Assembly: GCA_037951105.1 (NCBI GenBank)
Contig: JBAMJV010011327.1
Span: 1 to 64,000, forward strand
Reading direction: 5' to 3'
Length of the DNA stretch: 64,000 nucleotides
Origin: Echinarachnius parma
Taxonomy: Eukaryota; Echinodermata; Echinoidea; Clypeasteroida; Echinarachniidae
The notes under the pieces are model-generated. The model ran no database searches and had not been told where the DNA came from. It was given only the letters and a program-made list of their open reading frames with translations. Below, piece after piece: positions 10,601 to 20,060 of the stretch. The translations under genes were made by a program, and so were the position numbers. The stretch's first letter is position 1. The number at the start of each line of letters is the position of its first letter.

Positions 10601-11968
10601 AAGAAACTGGAAAAATCCTGAGGATTTTTGGTGGTTGAATCCTTTAGAACTAAAATATTTTCTTTGAGAGAAAAAGTTACGCTCCATACTAGCCGTCATT
10701 GATTAGTATAGTGAACACTATTCCAGCATACATGTAAATGATCATACTACCTATTTTCTCTAGCAGTTATGTAGCTTGTATGCAAATCAATAACAAAAAC
10801 AAGAAAATCTTTTTAAAAATAAAGAAATGCAGTATAAGAATGTTCCCCAAATAATTTGTTTGCGTCAACCCCCTCCCCCCTCCCTCTCAGGTCAACCACG
10901 GTACGCCACTGCTTAGCTAGAATAACTTTTTACATTGTTGTTATGGGTCTAGTAATTCAAAATACTAAGTCAATCACAATACCGACTATCTGTGGAAGAT
11001 CCCGGAAGGGCCGCCCGATCAACCAAGCTCCTCGCTTTTCCTCTTCCGCCTCGATCAGTCTCCTCTTCTCCCACATGTACTCCTTCATGATCTCGTTGTA
11101 CGAATGGCCCAGCGTCGTGTGGTGGCATTCGTCAAAGACCAGCATCGAAACCTCGTGGAAGTTGAAGCTCCCGTTGCGAAGCGCGTTGACCAGAATCTGA
11201 GCCGTAATCATCAGCACCTTGATGGACGGCTGGTCGAAGTTCCGCCTGAACTGTAGCGTCTTGGTGACAGCAGCCACTGCGCTAGGGTCAAAGACATCCC
11301 AGAATGCATCCCGCTGTTGGCCCTTCAGGTGACGTGTTGGGACGATGAAAAGAGCTGAAAATGACGGAGAAAGTCGACAAATGGTGTACATTAGTGTATT
11401 CACAGATGGATTATAGATGCATATATTAAAGATAAGGCTGTTTTGGTTAATTCAAGGAGTTAGCTGGCTAAGTTGAAATTTACATGTAGTTAATACAGTT
11501 TGCACTCTGCAGAGTTTGGCAATTAAGTAATGTACAATTTGGCATTAATGAATTATGAAAGACGATCTAATTTTGGTATAATGTGCGCAAATAAAGATGA
11601 TGTGCATTCTCCTGCCATATATAGTAATCAGTCCGACTATTTTAAAATCAAATTATCTCCTTTTTTTTGGGGGGGGGGGGGTGCATGTGTGTGCATCAGC
11701 CACCTTCAAAGAGAGGCGCTTGCTTCCCTGTGCATTTTCTGATCATTTTCGGGTTATTAAAGTCTATCGATAGATCTAACGGTTCTAACCTTTGAAGTGT
11801 TTGCCTTCTCGCCCCTCAGCTTCCCGCATCCGTTTGTAACAGAGGGCCGCTGCTGCCAGAGTCTTGCCCGAGCCGGTCGGGGCACAGATGATGTAGTTGT
11901 ACCCCCGCAGACCCGGAGTAATCAGCTCCTCTTGGTAACCCCTCAGCTGCTTCCTATGATGACTCATT
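4451..11968 (-). CDS. RLR gene B: LGP2-like DExD/H-box RNA helicase (8 exons, 3' end not found)
   Basis: Exons: 11967(or 11968)-11790, 11354-10983, 9820-9701, 9114-8581, 7748-7566, 6711-6546, 5406-5283 and 4634-4451. All have AG/GT borders and compatible phases, with no stop in about 620 codons. Superfamily 2 motifs appear in RLR order: I APTGSGKT, Ia PTRHLK, II DECH, III LTASLGTGG, the RLR-specific helical insert, V ATDIVQEGLDVP and VI QSKGRARA, then the linker and the first half of a C-terminal zinc domain (CRMC). Known family role: cytoplasmic dsRNA-stimulated ATPase that senses or tunes sensing of viral RNA. If a terminal exon of about 63 codons like that of gene A exists, total length is near 680 residues, the usual LGP2 size, and no CARD is seen. 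The first ATG (11967) has A at -3, but an acceptor ends one base before it, so upstream exons remain possible. Five of the eight exons have decayed tandem copies beside them. LGP2-like is inferred from architecture, not from a phylogeny. Confidence 0.88.
4913..5155. repeat. Half copy of the AGTCCT-palindrome element
   Basis: GCGGTTGCACCATGTGAGA, then GTCCTAAAAAGGACTAC-type palindromes, ending GTTGACTGTCCGTCGTCA. Matches the left and middle part of the full element at 16837-17326. It sits in the intron between gene B exons 7 and 8. Confidence 0.7.
5283..5406 (-). CDS. RLR gene B exon 7 (linker/pincer helix)
   Basis: 124 nt, encoding GSMNENREKTNRKRV, then MDEAIREINRMK and EEWLGLVGEKQ. Charged helical sequence as in the RLR pincer between helicase and C-terminal domain. 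Acceptor ATGTTCAG, donor ACAG|GTAAAG. Same length as gene A exon 5 (124 nt). Two truncated copies lie upstream. Confidence 0.82.
5507..5784 (-). pseudogene. Two truncated copies of RLR gene B exon 7
   Basis: Copies at 5612-5507 and 5784-5690 repeat the acceptor and the first about 33 codons (GSMNENRE... to AIREINRMK), without the exon's end or donor. The nearer copy has an extra short duplication of its AGGGAGAAGAA segment. The farther copy has diverged further. Flanks ATTCCAAACAT and CTTTACAATCGCTTC repeat as well; spacing is about 172-206 bp. Confidence 0.82.
5848..5935 (-). repeat. tRNA-like sequence (SINE head or tRNA remnant)
   Basis: On the minus strand CTAGCTCAGTTGGTGGAGCA (A box) and GGTTCGAATTCC (B box) lie at tRNA spacing. 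Stems are imperfect and it is embedded in an intron of gene B, so a tRNA-derived repeat is more likely than a working tRNA. Confidence 0.55.
6098..6172 (+). repeat. tRNA-like sequence inserted in an exon 6 copy
   Basis: CTAGCTCAGTCGTAGAGCA and GGGTTCGAATCC form A and B boxes with a plausible T arm. It truncates the decayed exon 6 copy at 6176-6240. Probably tRNA-derived. Confidence 0.55.
6176..6440 (-). pseudogene. Two decayed copies of RLR gene B exon 6
   Basis: The copy at about 6434-6327 resembles motif VI (VQSKGCARAR, with one conserved Arg changed to Cys) and keeps a donor-like GTAAGT. The copy at about 6240-6176 is cut by a tRNA-like insertion at 6098-6172. The flanking block (GTGATATGTAATGAGCTCTG-like) repeats with them, so the unit is about 200 bp and lies on the 3' side of the true exon. 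Confidence 0.8.
6546..6711 (-). CDS. RLR gene B exon 6 (motifs V and VI)
   Basis: 166 nt, encoding GQANLLIATDIVQEGLDVP (motif V), YNFVSNEIGTVQSKGRARA (motif VI with both conserved arginines) and CFLIVER. Acceptor TTTTGTAG, donor AACG|GTAAGT. The length equals the equivalent gene A exon (166 nt). Two decayed copies follow on the 3' side. Confidence 0.87.
6712..7565. other. Gene B intron 5, no coding signal
   Basis: (TA)n at about 6908-6932. TGGTACCCTGGGGTACCAAA and related GGTACCCCGGGGTAC palindromes at 7148-7450 suggest an unclassified inverted repeat. Confidence 0.5.
7566..7748 (-). CDS. RLR gene B exon 5 (motif IV region)
   Basis: 183 nt; starts GILLARTRFATLAL, then VGQGKEVEDAQST and KQEEALQLFRTG. 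Acceptor TATCAAAG is short of pyrimidines; donor ACAG|GTTGGT. Corresponds to the start of the second RecA lobe (the 'IIFTRTRQSA...' block of LGP2). Two truncated copies of its first half lie just upstream. Confidence 0.85.
7864..8152 (-). pseudogene. Two truncated copies of RLR gene B exon 5
   Basis: Copies at 8152-8058 and about 7955-7864 repeat LARxRFATLALLDFILNSVV to ASRI, then run into identical AT-rich sequence (ACTACAGTTACTGTTTTCC-like, minus strand). Each lacks the second half of the exon and its donor. The upstream one keeps the acceptor region. The intron flanks (AGAGATGAATACATTTGT) are repeated too, giving a unit of about 200 bp. Confidence 0.85.
8581..9114 (-). CDS. RLR gene B exon 4 (helical insert domain Hel2i)
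   Basis: 534 nt, beginning ELERFNNLPEKDEI and ending KPNSRG at donor AGAG|GTAAAT. It matches the alpha-helical insertion between the two RecA lobes that is special to RLR and Dicer helicases and contacts the dsRNA backbone. SPEYLTWIGPL, LLKLNLSLMAYEDL and PKLKRLVDLLEK follow the family pattern (compare LRRYNDALLI and NPKLEMLEKIL in LGP2). Confidence 0.87.
9513..9680. mobile_element. MITE, AGTGGAACC...GGTTCCACT ends
   Basis: 168 bp with inverted ends AGTGGAACCACTTTATAA and TTATAAAGAGGTTCCACT. It lies in intron 3 of gene B, next to the donor of exon 3. Related ends occur at 16074-16813 and 22190-22302. Confidence 0.72.
9701..9820 (-). CDS. RLR gene B exon 3 (motif III)
   Basis: Exon of 120 nt encoding GLTASLGTGGAS, then CHIVNLCANLDCSGVRTV. 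Acceptor GCTTGCAG, donor AAAG|GTATTA. This is the motif III segment that couples ATP hydrolysis to strand movement in superfamily 2 helicases. It is the only copy of a five-member local exon array that keeps both splice sites and an open frame. Confidence 0.86.
9885..10418 (-). pseudogene. Array of four decayed copies of RLR gene B exon 3
   Basis: Copies start near 9995, 10181, about 10345 and 10418 on the minus strand, repeating the motif III exon. The 9995 copy keeps GLTASLGTGGAS but has Cys to Tyr changes (NLYTNLYCSG) and no donor. The 10181 copy has an insertion after LGTG that shifts the frame, and its donor GT has become AT. The two distal copies are truncated into one another. Spacing is roughly 75-190 bp. 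None looks able to splice as an alternative exon. Confidence 0.85.
10983..11354 (-). CDS. RLR gene B exon 2 (motifs Ia-II)
   Basis: Acceptor ATTTTCAG; 372 nt. Encodes ALFIVPTRHLKGQQRDAF (motif Ia), MITAQILVNAL, motif II FDECHHT and YNEIMKEYM, and ends RDLPQIVG at donor GTATTG. In gene A the same protein segment is fused to motif I in one exon, so this gene has one more intron here. No degenerate copy was seen beside this exon. Confidence 0.88.
11790..11967 (-). CDS. RLR gene B exon 1 (helicase motif I)
   Basis: Starts [16 protein letters not shown] and carries the Walker A/motif I APTGSGKT, followed by a helix. The donor after CACTTCAAAG is GTTAGA (phase 1). Immediately upstream is CTGACAG, a possible acceptor, so the methionine is either the initiator (A at -3) or internal. 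LGP2 family members also begin almost directly at this helicase segment. Confidence 0.85.
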
Positions 11969-12133
11969 CTGTCAGGGTTATAGCTAATAATACAAAGGAA
12001 AATACTGTTGAAAACTGCTTACTTAGATCGGCTAAAAAAAATCATTGGTGTAATAAAATGAGAGATATAGTACAGAGCCTAGCTTTTGATCCCAGCTGGA
12101 TCTTCGCCGGGGCAAAAGTGACAATAAAAACAT

Positions 12134-12266
12134 GCTGCCAGAGTCTTGCCCGAGCCGGTCGGGGCACAGATGATGTAGTTGTAGCCCCGCAGACCCGGAG
12201 TAATCAGCTCCTCTTGGTAACCCCTCAGCTGCTTCCTATGATGACTCATTCTGTCAGGGTTCTACT
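12134..12266 (-). pseudogene. Truncated copy of RLR gene B exon 1
   Basis: Nearly identical to the acceptor end and first 43 codons of exon 1, through motif I (APTGSGKT and LAA). It then breaks into unrelated sequence at CTGGCAGC|ATG and has no donor. The copied block begins in the upstream intron or leader (CTGACAGAATGAG), so it is a genomic and not a retro-copied duplication. Very low divergence implies it is young. Confidence 0.85.
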
Positions 12267-12304
12267 AATTCTAGTTGAAAACTGCATGGTGGACAAAATA
12301 AATT

Positions 12305-12917
12305 AAACCTAATGGCCCGTATTCACAAAGGAGGTTTGTACAAACCCTGGTTCAAACCGCGGTTTACATCTTGTCGAAAAAACAGTTGAAAATTAGTTGC
12401 CAACTGGTAGGCCTACCAGTTGATACCACCAGTTGGCCAACTGGTTTCAATATGGAAATTGGTACACTGGAATCAACTGGAATCAATTGGAATCGAGTAA
12501 GAATCCAGTAAGGCTTACCAGTAAGAAGACCAGTTAAAGTAGTTGGTTCCAACTGGTATTTTGAATTGGTTTCAACTGGTATTTCTATTGGTTTTAACTG
12601 GACTGCTGCATCTATCCATTTATCTTTACTGGGAACCGGGAATGTAAACTGCTACCGCTTGATGCCAGTTAAAACCAGTAAAAACCAGTTGAATTTCCAA
12701 CTGGTTTCAACTGGTTTCAACTGGTTTCAACTTGTTTCAACTGTTTTTTCGACCTGGGAAGCTGTTGGAGAGAGAATGTAAATTCCTTACTTGTTAACAA
12801 TGTTGATGGTACACATTCTCTCTCCATCAGTTTACAATTGGCATTCCATAGATGTAAACCGCGGTTTGAACCGGGGTTTGTACAAACCTCCTTTGTGAAT
12901 ACGGGCCATTAGGTTTG
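12305..12917. mobile_element. Long-TIR element with internal AACTGG minisatellite
   Basis: Ends AACCTAATGGCCCGTATTCA and its complement enclose inverted arms of about 60 bp. GTTTGTACAAAC and AAACCGCGGTTT inside the arms are themselves palindromic. The middle is built of direct and inverted AACTGGTTTC/CCAGTTG units. No coding capacity. Confidence 0.82.
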
Positions 12918-13205
12918 GGCACGTATCCTCCTCCTAGACCTAGGTGGCAAAAACAAGGGGAAAACATTTAATATTGCACATTTATATTCAAAGCAAGATT
13001 AATTCACACATATACGCTAGCTAATCTACTTCATTTATTCTCAATATATGTATTCAAATACATATATCAAACCAAACTAGATTGTACGTATGCCGTTAAA
13101 GCTGATCGAGTACATATTCGTGGACGTATATACTTGGCAGAGTCTAGCTATTTTAATGCCCAAATCCAATTAAAACTTAATATAACTAACATTCTTTTAA
13201 TATAT

Positions 13206-14728
13206 TCTATTATATTAATACGGTAAGCTTCAACCCCCCAAAATGGTTCCCACTCGAGATATCCTCACCCCGAGGATTCGGCGACTTCCCGACCGTCGCG
13301 ATCGAAGGATATACGTTTTGCGGAGGACAATAAGGCATTCCCGAGTCGCTCACGCCCCGTGGTCGTCGTCCAGATCGAATAAAAGGGAAAGTCAGCAATG
13401 TCGATTGCCCGTTTAAGACGCCGAGCATTGACTAACGATTTATCGCCGTAAAAGTATTTGTAAGAATATCAATTGGAGTAGATAAAACAAATAAAATATC
13501 GAGAAACCATTTTAGATATAACACGTTGCGAAACTACCCAGGTTTTGATAAATATCAATATTTATATTACGCGGATGGTATGGTAATGATCGCTATTGCC
13601 GATTGGCATCGTGTTTGTAAGTGCATAGACGACCAAATGCGACAACTTCAATTTAGCTGCGGTTATACAACGCGCGATGGCTGTACAGCCGTGTATACAC
13701 GTCGCGCAGTCATCTAATTACCCCACCGAACCGTAGTTTATTTGCATAGCTCACTGACCTGCTGACCATCGTCTCTGGTCACTATCTCATTCGCCCTACC
13801 GTACACGATACTATAATTGCGCCAGCTTGTGGTAAGATGTATTAAGTCCGCGAGCTCACATGCTTTGTACACAGCTGAGCGGGCGTGCAAAGTGCATTGA
13901 AGTGAATAAAGCGGGGTGGACAATGGTGGAGCAGGGGAGTTTTATACAATCTCGACATCTTGCGGTAAGATGAGTGTATTATGCCATCCGCGAAGAGAAG
14001 ACGCCTGGGGGTGGGGGGGGGGGGTATCTGCTCATTTATTATGCAATGCATGTACTGACGGCTACTATTCCCTTCAACCATGGAACTCCCATATCCTTGC
14101 TTTAACGGAATGTAATAATATATCATCGGGTTTCACAAGAATATGACAAAATGTATACGCCGGAGAACTTAGATTGGATATGAAAAGTTAATGGGATGCA
14201 TGTATATAGACGGCTACTATTCCCTTCAAAGGAATATATCATCGGGTTTCACAGGAATATGACAAAATGTATACGCCGGAGAACTTAGATTGGATATGAA
14301 ACGTTCATGGGACACGACGGGTTATGTGTCATGCAGGCAATTGGAGTCGCGGGGGGGGGGGGGGGGGGGGGATGAACGGCGAAGCTACTGTATATTAGCA
14401 AGTACACGAACATAGTGTACTGTATCTAATTTAATACAAGCGGAACAAATTATGGACTCTATAAAATATGGGGTATAATTGAATAACTTTCCATGGGTAC
14501 TAAACCATTATGATTTTGTTATACATTGGCCCGATATCGTTGGACGGGACCCTAATGCGTCGGGGCCCCGTCCAACGACGGGTTGTGGGGCGGGATTGAG
14601 TCGCCCGTGTTTATTTTGTCTTATACTATTTAAATTATGACTCTGGGAATAGTAAAGATTTAAAGTATCGTTATGTCATCATCGCCTTTCTCTCACAAAA
14701 ACCCGCGGATTTCCGCGGGTACAGCTAG
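13206..14728 (+). mobile_element. Non-autonomous Helitron-like element, copy 1
   Basis: Starts TCTATTATATTAATACGG. Ends with hairpin CCCGCGGATTTCCGCGGG, TACAG and a terminal CTAG, followed by T. The 5' TC, 3' hairpin-CTAG and lack of TIRs are the Helitron signature. A second copy at 47142-48756 has the same ends. An open stretch (NYPGFDKYQYLYYADGM) is present in both but differs by replacement changes and is probably not coding. This copy has an internal duplication of about 130 bp near 14060-14310. Confidence 0.82.
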
Positions 14729-16073
14729 TGACTATATAATGCTTCAATAAATTTTTTTTTTTTTCTCAACATATTCTCCACAGTTTTTTAAATGGGAAAT
14801 GGGAAAACACTATTGAGGGAATTAAAAAAAGACATCACATACCTTTTTATTTTGTGGTGATCACAGTCCGGCCGGATCAGAGCTTTGCAGTGCACAAAGT
14901 TTGGCAAAGGCAGCTAAATAACAGTCAACATCAACGGTGGTGGGCATGTGTGCCGGAGTACAGTCTTGACGTTGTACTTGTTGTAGCTCAATAAGCAGCA
15001 GGGTTTCAAATTGCCATGGGAACATCATACTAAACGAACCAAAACTACATTCCACTTCTAATAATTATACTGTAAGTCAAATTCCTTGACCATTATACAT
15101 GATGATATAAGCACAGCATTATTATGTAGGCTCTATGCCTAGCATCAGCTCGGATGAGATCAGACTTTGGCCCGGGGAATCCCAACTTCTAGTCGTTACG
15201 TGCAGACCCACTTGCAACAGTACAGGCATGGTTTGGTACATACTCCAATTTATTTGTCTCCAAATAATTACAAGATAAAGGCTGGTTAAGTGAAATTCCC
15301 TGTCCTGCATGAAACAGGGTATAATACTCCGACTTCTAGCTTAGCTCTATGGATGAGTTATAATTTGGGGAATCCCCACTTCTAGTCTTTATGTGCAGAC
15401 CCATTTACATATAGTCATGGTTTCGTGGACTACTATACTTGGTATACTAAAGTTGGTATAAATTGGTATAAGTTACCAATTATTCATCCCCAAATAATTA
15501 CATGATAAAGTCTGTTATAATCTTCTAGAAAAGTGCAATTTGTGAAAGGGTATATTCAATATAATAGTATATTTTCTATATAATCAACAGTTTGATGCTG
15601 CTGACACAACATACAACACACATCAAACTGTTTGAAATCATACTCCTATTTTCTCTTACTAATTGGTATACAATTATTGGTATAATGTTTATAAATAAAT
15701 ATCTACATGTAGTCAAGTGTCCTCTATTAAAAATTGACTTTAACTAAGCACATGATAAATTGCTATATCTATAGATATAACCAGCATAATACACGTCACA
15801 CAAAAAGGATACATGTATGCATGAATACAAAATCAGAAACAACCAGATATATATATTTAAGCATTATTTTAATATCAGGTTAAAAATATGACAATGATTA
15901 AATACTGTATTTCTAGTTGATTGCACAATGTACAGTCAACTCATATACACAACACTGTTGTATTAAACAGAATTCTGTTCAGAATTAAAGTACCAAATTC
16001 TCTTTTTTCAATAACCATTTCCTTTTCATGTACTGTAATTGTTTTGCAACCATAATACCTAATATAAGAATAG
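14729..16073. other. Upstream of gene B, nothing recognised
   Basis: Two related stretches (CCCAACTTCTAGTCGTTACGTG at 15180 and CCCCACTTCTAGTCTTTATGTG at 15375) form a local direct repeat. An open stretch at 14861-15055 (minus) has no family match. Confidence 0.45.
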
Positions 16074-16813
16074 AGTGGAACCTCGTTATAAGGAGCTCTG
16101 ATATAACGAGAGCCTCTTATAATAAGGTAATTTCGCAGGTCCAAGCTCTATACAGGGTGGCCCAGAAAAGATGCAACACCTATGATCGTTAATTTCATCA
16201 ACACCATCGACCAAATGTCATTGTTTTTTGTTTGATTGGGTAGAACATTCTTTTTCCAACAAAATGATACCATGAGCATTGATTTTGGGTAAGGCATTTG
16301 GATCCTAGGGCCATATTTCTGAGGCAATGTCGTTTCCTAAATTTGCTACTTTTTCGTCTCCAGCGATCCTCGGAACACTGAGACATTCTCGCCCCACGGC
16401 CTGCCATAGAATTAGCTGTACAGAAGAACCGCATGACTGCTCTCCCTTTGTAAGGAAGACAATGTGAGCAATTCTTATGTACAGCTAATTCTACGGCAGG
16501 CCGTGGGGCGAGAATGTCTCAGTGTTCCGAGGATCGCTGGAGACGAAAAAGTAGCAAATTTAGGAAACGACATTGCTTCAGAAATATGGCCCTAGGATCC
16601 AAACGCCTTACCCAAAATCAATGCTCATGGTATCATTTTGTTGGAAAAAGAATGTTCTACTCAATCAAACAAAAAACAATGACATTTGGTCGATGGTGTT
16701 GATGAAATTAACGATCGTAGGTGTTGCATCCTTTCTGGGCCACCCTGTATGTTCCTCCTTTTTTTACCATGATATAACAAGGTAATTTTCTCGGTCCTAA
16801 AGACTTCCACTGA
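16074..16813. mobile_element. MITE hosting a nested foldback element
   Basis: Outer ends GTGGAACCTCGTTATAAGGA and the diverged inverted TATAACAAGG...CTTCCACT lie on both sides of the foldback element at 16151-16750, which inserted into it. Confidence 0.6.
16151..16750. mobile_element. Foldback element with ~270-bp inverted arms
   Basis: Arms of about 270 bp (16151-16422 and 16480-16750) are near-perfect inverted copies, beginning TACAGGGTGGCCCAGAAAAG and ending with its complement; loop about 57 bp. The ends match the CAGGGTGGCCCA group at 1849 and 58091. Both arms read the same peptide (MSQCSEDRWRRKSSKF), simply because they are copies. Confidence 0.85.
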
Positions 16814-16836
16814 ATTCCAATATAACATTTAATATG

Positions 16837-17326
16837 TGAGGTTTGCGGTTGCACCATGTGAGATGGGTGGATTGGTGAGTCCTGAAAAGGACTATGGTAG
16901 TCCTAGAAAGGACTGTTGTTAGTCCTAGAAAGGACTGTTGGTGTAGTCCTGAAAAGGACTGTTGGTATTCTTTCTAGGAGAGTTCTAAAAAGAACTATTG
17001 GTAGTCCTAGAAAGGACTGTTGGTAGTTCTAAAGAGAACTGTTGGTAGTCCTAGAAAGGACTGTTGGGATAGTCCTGAAAAGGACTGTTGGTATTCTTTC
17101 TAGGAGAGTCCTAAAAAGGACAGTTGGTAGTCCTAGAAAGGACTGTGGGTAGTCCTAGAAAGGACACTTGGTTTGCGAGGAGAGGGTGGATGGTAGGAGA
17201 GAGCTCGACGTTTCGAATAGGTTGACTATCCGTCGTCACTCCTGAACAGTCCTTTCTAGGACTACCATAGTCCTTTTCAGGACTCACCAATCCACCCATC
17301 TCACATGGTGCAACCGCAAACCTCAC
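16837..17326. mobile_element. TIR element made of AGTCCTAGAAAGGACT palindromes
   Basis: Inverted arms of about 80 bp (GTGAGGTTTGCGGTTGCACC and complement) enclose about 12 units of GTAGTCCTAGAAAGGACTGT or close variants (AGTTCTAAAAAGAACT, AGTCCTGAAAAGGACT). Each unit is itself a 16-bp palindrome. Confidence 0.82.
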
Positions 17327-18266
17327 GTATTATATACACCACCATGGAAACCGATACTTACAAGCAACATTTAAATATAACATTTGTTAATTGATATAGG
17401 ATTCAACTGCTCTTACTGGGAAATGCAAACATATTGAATGTATTGTAATTATTACTTTCATCAAATTCTACTCTATGAATCAATTTCTCATCGGTGACAA
17501 ACATTTAGTCCATTATCACTGATAGCTGATAACTAGATAAACTCTTTCACTGGAATGTCAAAGAGACCTTTATTTTCTCTTAACAGAGGCATTTGCATGG
17601 ATATAAATGAGAAGAGACAAGCATATATCCACGTAGTACACAGTAACAGTCAATATGGGGGCTAGGCAAGTTCTACAGATGTAAAGCGGTTGAACTGGTT
17701 AGCAGTATAATTTATGTCCTTTTGATCTAGGACTAAAGATATGTCACTGATGAGAGTTTGGGCCAATACAAACTAAAACTAGTACTACTAATGAACCCCC
17801 ACATTCACACCAAGTCTTAAAATTGAAATTCAATACATTTGCACACTTAATATCTGCACATACATTGTAGGCATGGTTCATCAGGGCATTGCAAAAAAAA
17901 AAAAAAATCTGACTTACCCAATCAGTCGGGCAAGTTTCAATGATAATATCTTGCACCAAAACATACAGTATGTTGTTATGATATTTGTGCACATTAACAC
18001 ATCTTGCGTAATAAATTGCTGCCAATTATTTTCTTGCATTTCATAATTTCATAATCCTGTAACATAAAAACATTTCCGGATAATGGGAATCTACTAAACT
18101 CTACTACTAATTGGAATATATACTAAACTCATTATATCGATCCACAAAAAATACAGATAAAGTAGAAAACGGCCAACATTAAATTCCTGTCAGGAGATAA
18201 TTGCAAAAATAATAAGTGAAATAAACCACTACACATTATACATGTCATGTATATACATGTAGATAT
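17327..18266. other. No recognised feature
   Basis: AT-rich, without convincing coding or repeat structure apart from an A14 run near 17896. Confidence 0.45.
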
Positions 18267-18692
18267 GGGGCCCGGGGGGGGGGGGGGGGGGGTCTGTCCT
18301 CATTGAAAGGGGGGTATCATGCGTGACCAAAAAAACGAGTAATTAGGGTGTTTTTTTTCGATCAGCGGAGATACTCGAGTATCTCAAATAGGGTCTCAAA
18401 ATCACCCAAAATCAGGAAAAAGGGTATCTTTTTTAGGCTGATGAATTACTCGTTTAGGGCCTCAAAAAGATGAATTACTCGTTTAGGGTCTCAAAAACTC
18501 AGCTTACTTGCTTAGGTTATCAAATTTACAAAAAAATTGATTACTTGCTTAGGGTATCAAATTACCGATAATCATACTTACTTAGGGTGTATTTTTTGCA
18601 CCACGCAAATACTCGTTTAGGGTGCTTTTGGCAAGTCCTTGGTCACGCATGATCCCCCCTTTCTATGAGGACAGACCCCCCGGGTCTGGGGC
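18267..18692. mobile_element. TIR element with ACTCGTTTAGGG internal repeats
   Basis: Ends read GTCTGTCCTCAT...GGTATCATGCGTGACC and the complement GGTCACGCATGATCCCCCC...ATGAGGACAGAC. The interior repeats ATTACTCGTTTAGGGTCTC and TACTTGCTTAGGGTATC. Non-coding. Confidence 0.75.
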
Positions 18693-19484
18693 TCAACACA
18701 AGCACTTCTGGTGACAGTAACAACTCAATGTCCGGCAAGTAAATTGTTTAAAAGTAAAGTGTTAGTGGCCTGATTGGTCAACTAGGAAGAATAAGAGAAT
18801 CATGTCTTTTTAATTCATACTATTCCCTAATCTTAAATTGAAGTTTTGATCAATAACGAGCGAGATAGATTTTGATTTAGTACATAGATGGTTTACACAT
18901 GAAATGTATTTTCGGGGGCCAATACATGTTTGATTCAGGTCGTTACAAATTTGGAAAAAAATCATTTTACTTGCCCAAATTGGCAAACAGCAGAATATTT
19001 GTGTAATGAGTATCATAATCCTGTGAATCATATATTAAAGACAATGATATTAATAACCACTACAATATTCTTATTTCTTTACATTGCAATTTTAAGAATA
19101 TAAATTTGATAGCTATATAACATTTCAGGAATATTTCAGGATCTTAGGAGCATGAACATTTTTCAATAACTGGAATAATGATATATGTTTGAGTTGATTG
19201 AATGTAAACAATAATTTTCTTGGTAAATATACATTCTTGATATACCTGCAACAAACTACACCTTTTAAAGGTTTTCTTGATTACATGTTGTTTTCTCTGA
19301 CACATTAATAAACAATCACACCAAACCATTTATAAGCATAATACCATTTTCTTATAATTTGTTTCATTCATACATCTTAATTATACTTGCTTTTTTTAGT
19401 ACTTAAAAAAAAAAGATATTATTTGCCAAATAAAGAAACTCATATTTAAACATGACGTTTTCTTATTAATCTTCCCTTCAAAAC

Positions 19485-20060
19485 ATCCTCATAATGATTC
19501 TTGCATAAATCTTGAAAACTTTTTTTTTAAATGATGACATTTGCCGAACTAAAGAAACTCATCAAATTTGCCAGGCTTTTTTGTGGGGAGGAATTTATCT
19601 TCCTGAATTTAACTTCCAGAGTTCACTTGGAATGTTGCCGTTATCAATTAAATCTCAATTGAAGCTCATTTGGTGGTATGTTGCCATGCTAACTAATTTG
19701 AAATACTAGTACAATGATTGCATAAATCTATTCCTGGAATTAATTTTCAAACACTACAATGTGATTAACCAATGCATGCAATACAAACGATTCTCGTACA
19801 AATTTGCCAAGCTTTTTTTTTCTTGGGGGGGGGGGGGGGGGGTGGCATTAATCTTCTGGAATTGAACTCCCGGATTTCAATTGGAATTTTGCCGTGATCA
19901 ACTCTCAATTTGAAGTACATATGGTGTCATGTTGCCGTGTCGAAAAATCTAAACTAAAAATACAATCACACAATATTTTCCTGGATTTAATTTTTAAACA
20001 CTACAATGTGATTACCCAACGCATGCAATACATACATGAACAAATTTCCCTGCTTTTGAA
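19485..20060. repeat. Two diverged direct repeats of ~310 bp
   Basis: Blocks TTTGCCAGGCTTTTTT...GTTGCCATGCTAAC (about 19565-19695) and TTTGCCAAGCTTTTTT...GTTGCCGTGTCG (about 19802-19943) align over 130-150 bp; shared flanks include AACACTACAATGTGATTA.CCAA. No coding potential. Confidence 0.6.

Noticed and set aside
13526-13717. Open frame NYPGFDKYQYLYYADGM shared by both Helitron copies as a possible gene
   Set aside because: Conservation is that of two recent transposon copies. The few differences include replacements (R to C, Q to K), and the downstream part diverges with frame changes.
14861-15055. Open frame upstream of gene B as a possible 5' exon (CARD or death-fold)
   Set aside because: No recognisable death-fold pattern and no convincing splice context.
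16514-16702. Open frame MSQCSEDRWRRKSSKF on both strands
   Set aside because: It is the two arms of the foldback element reading the same sequence in opposite directions.
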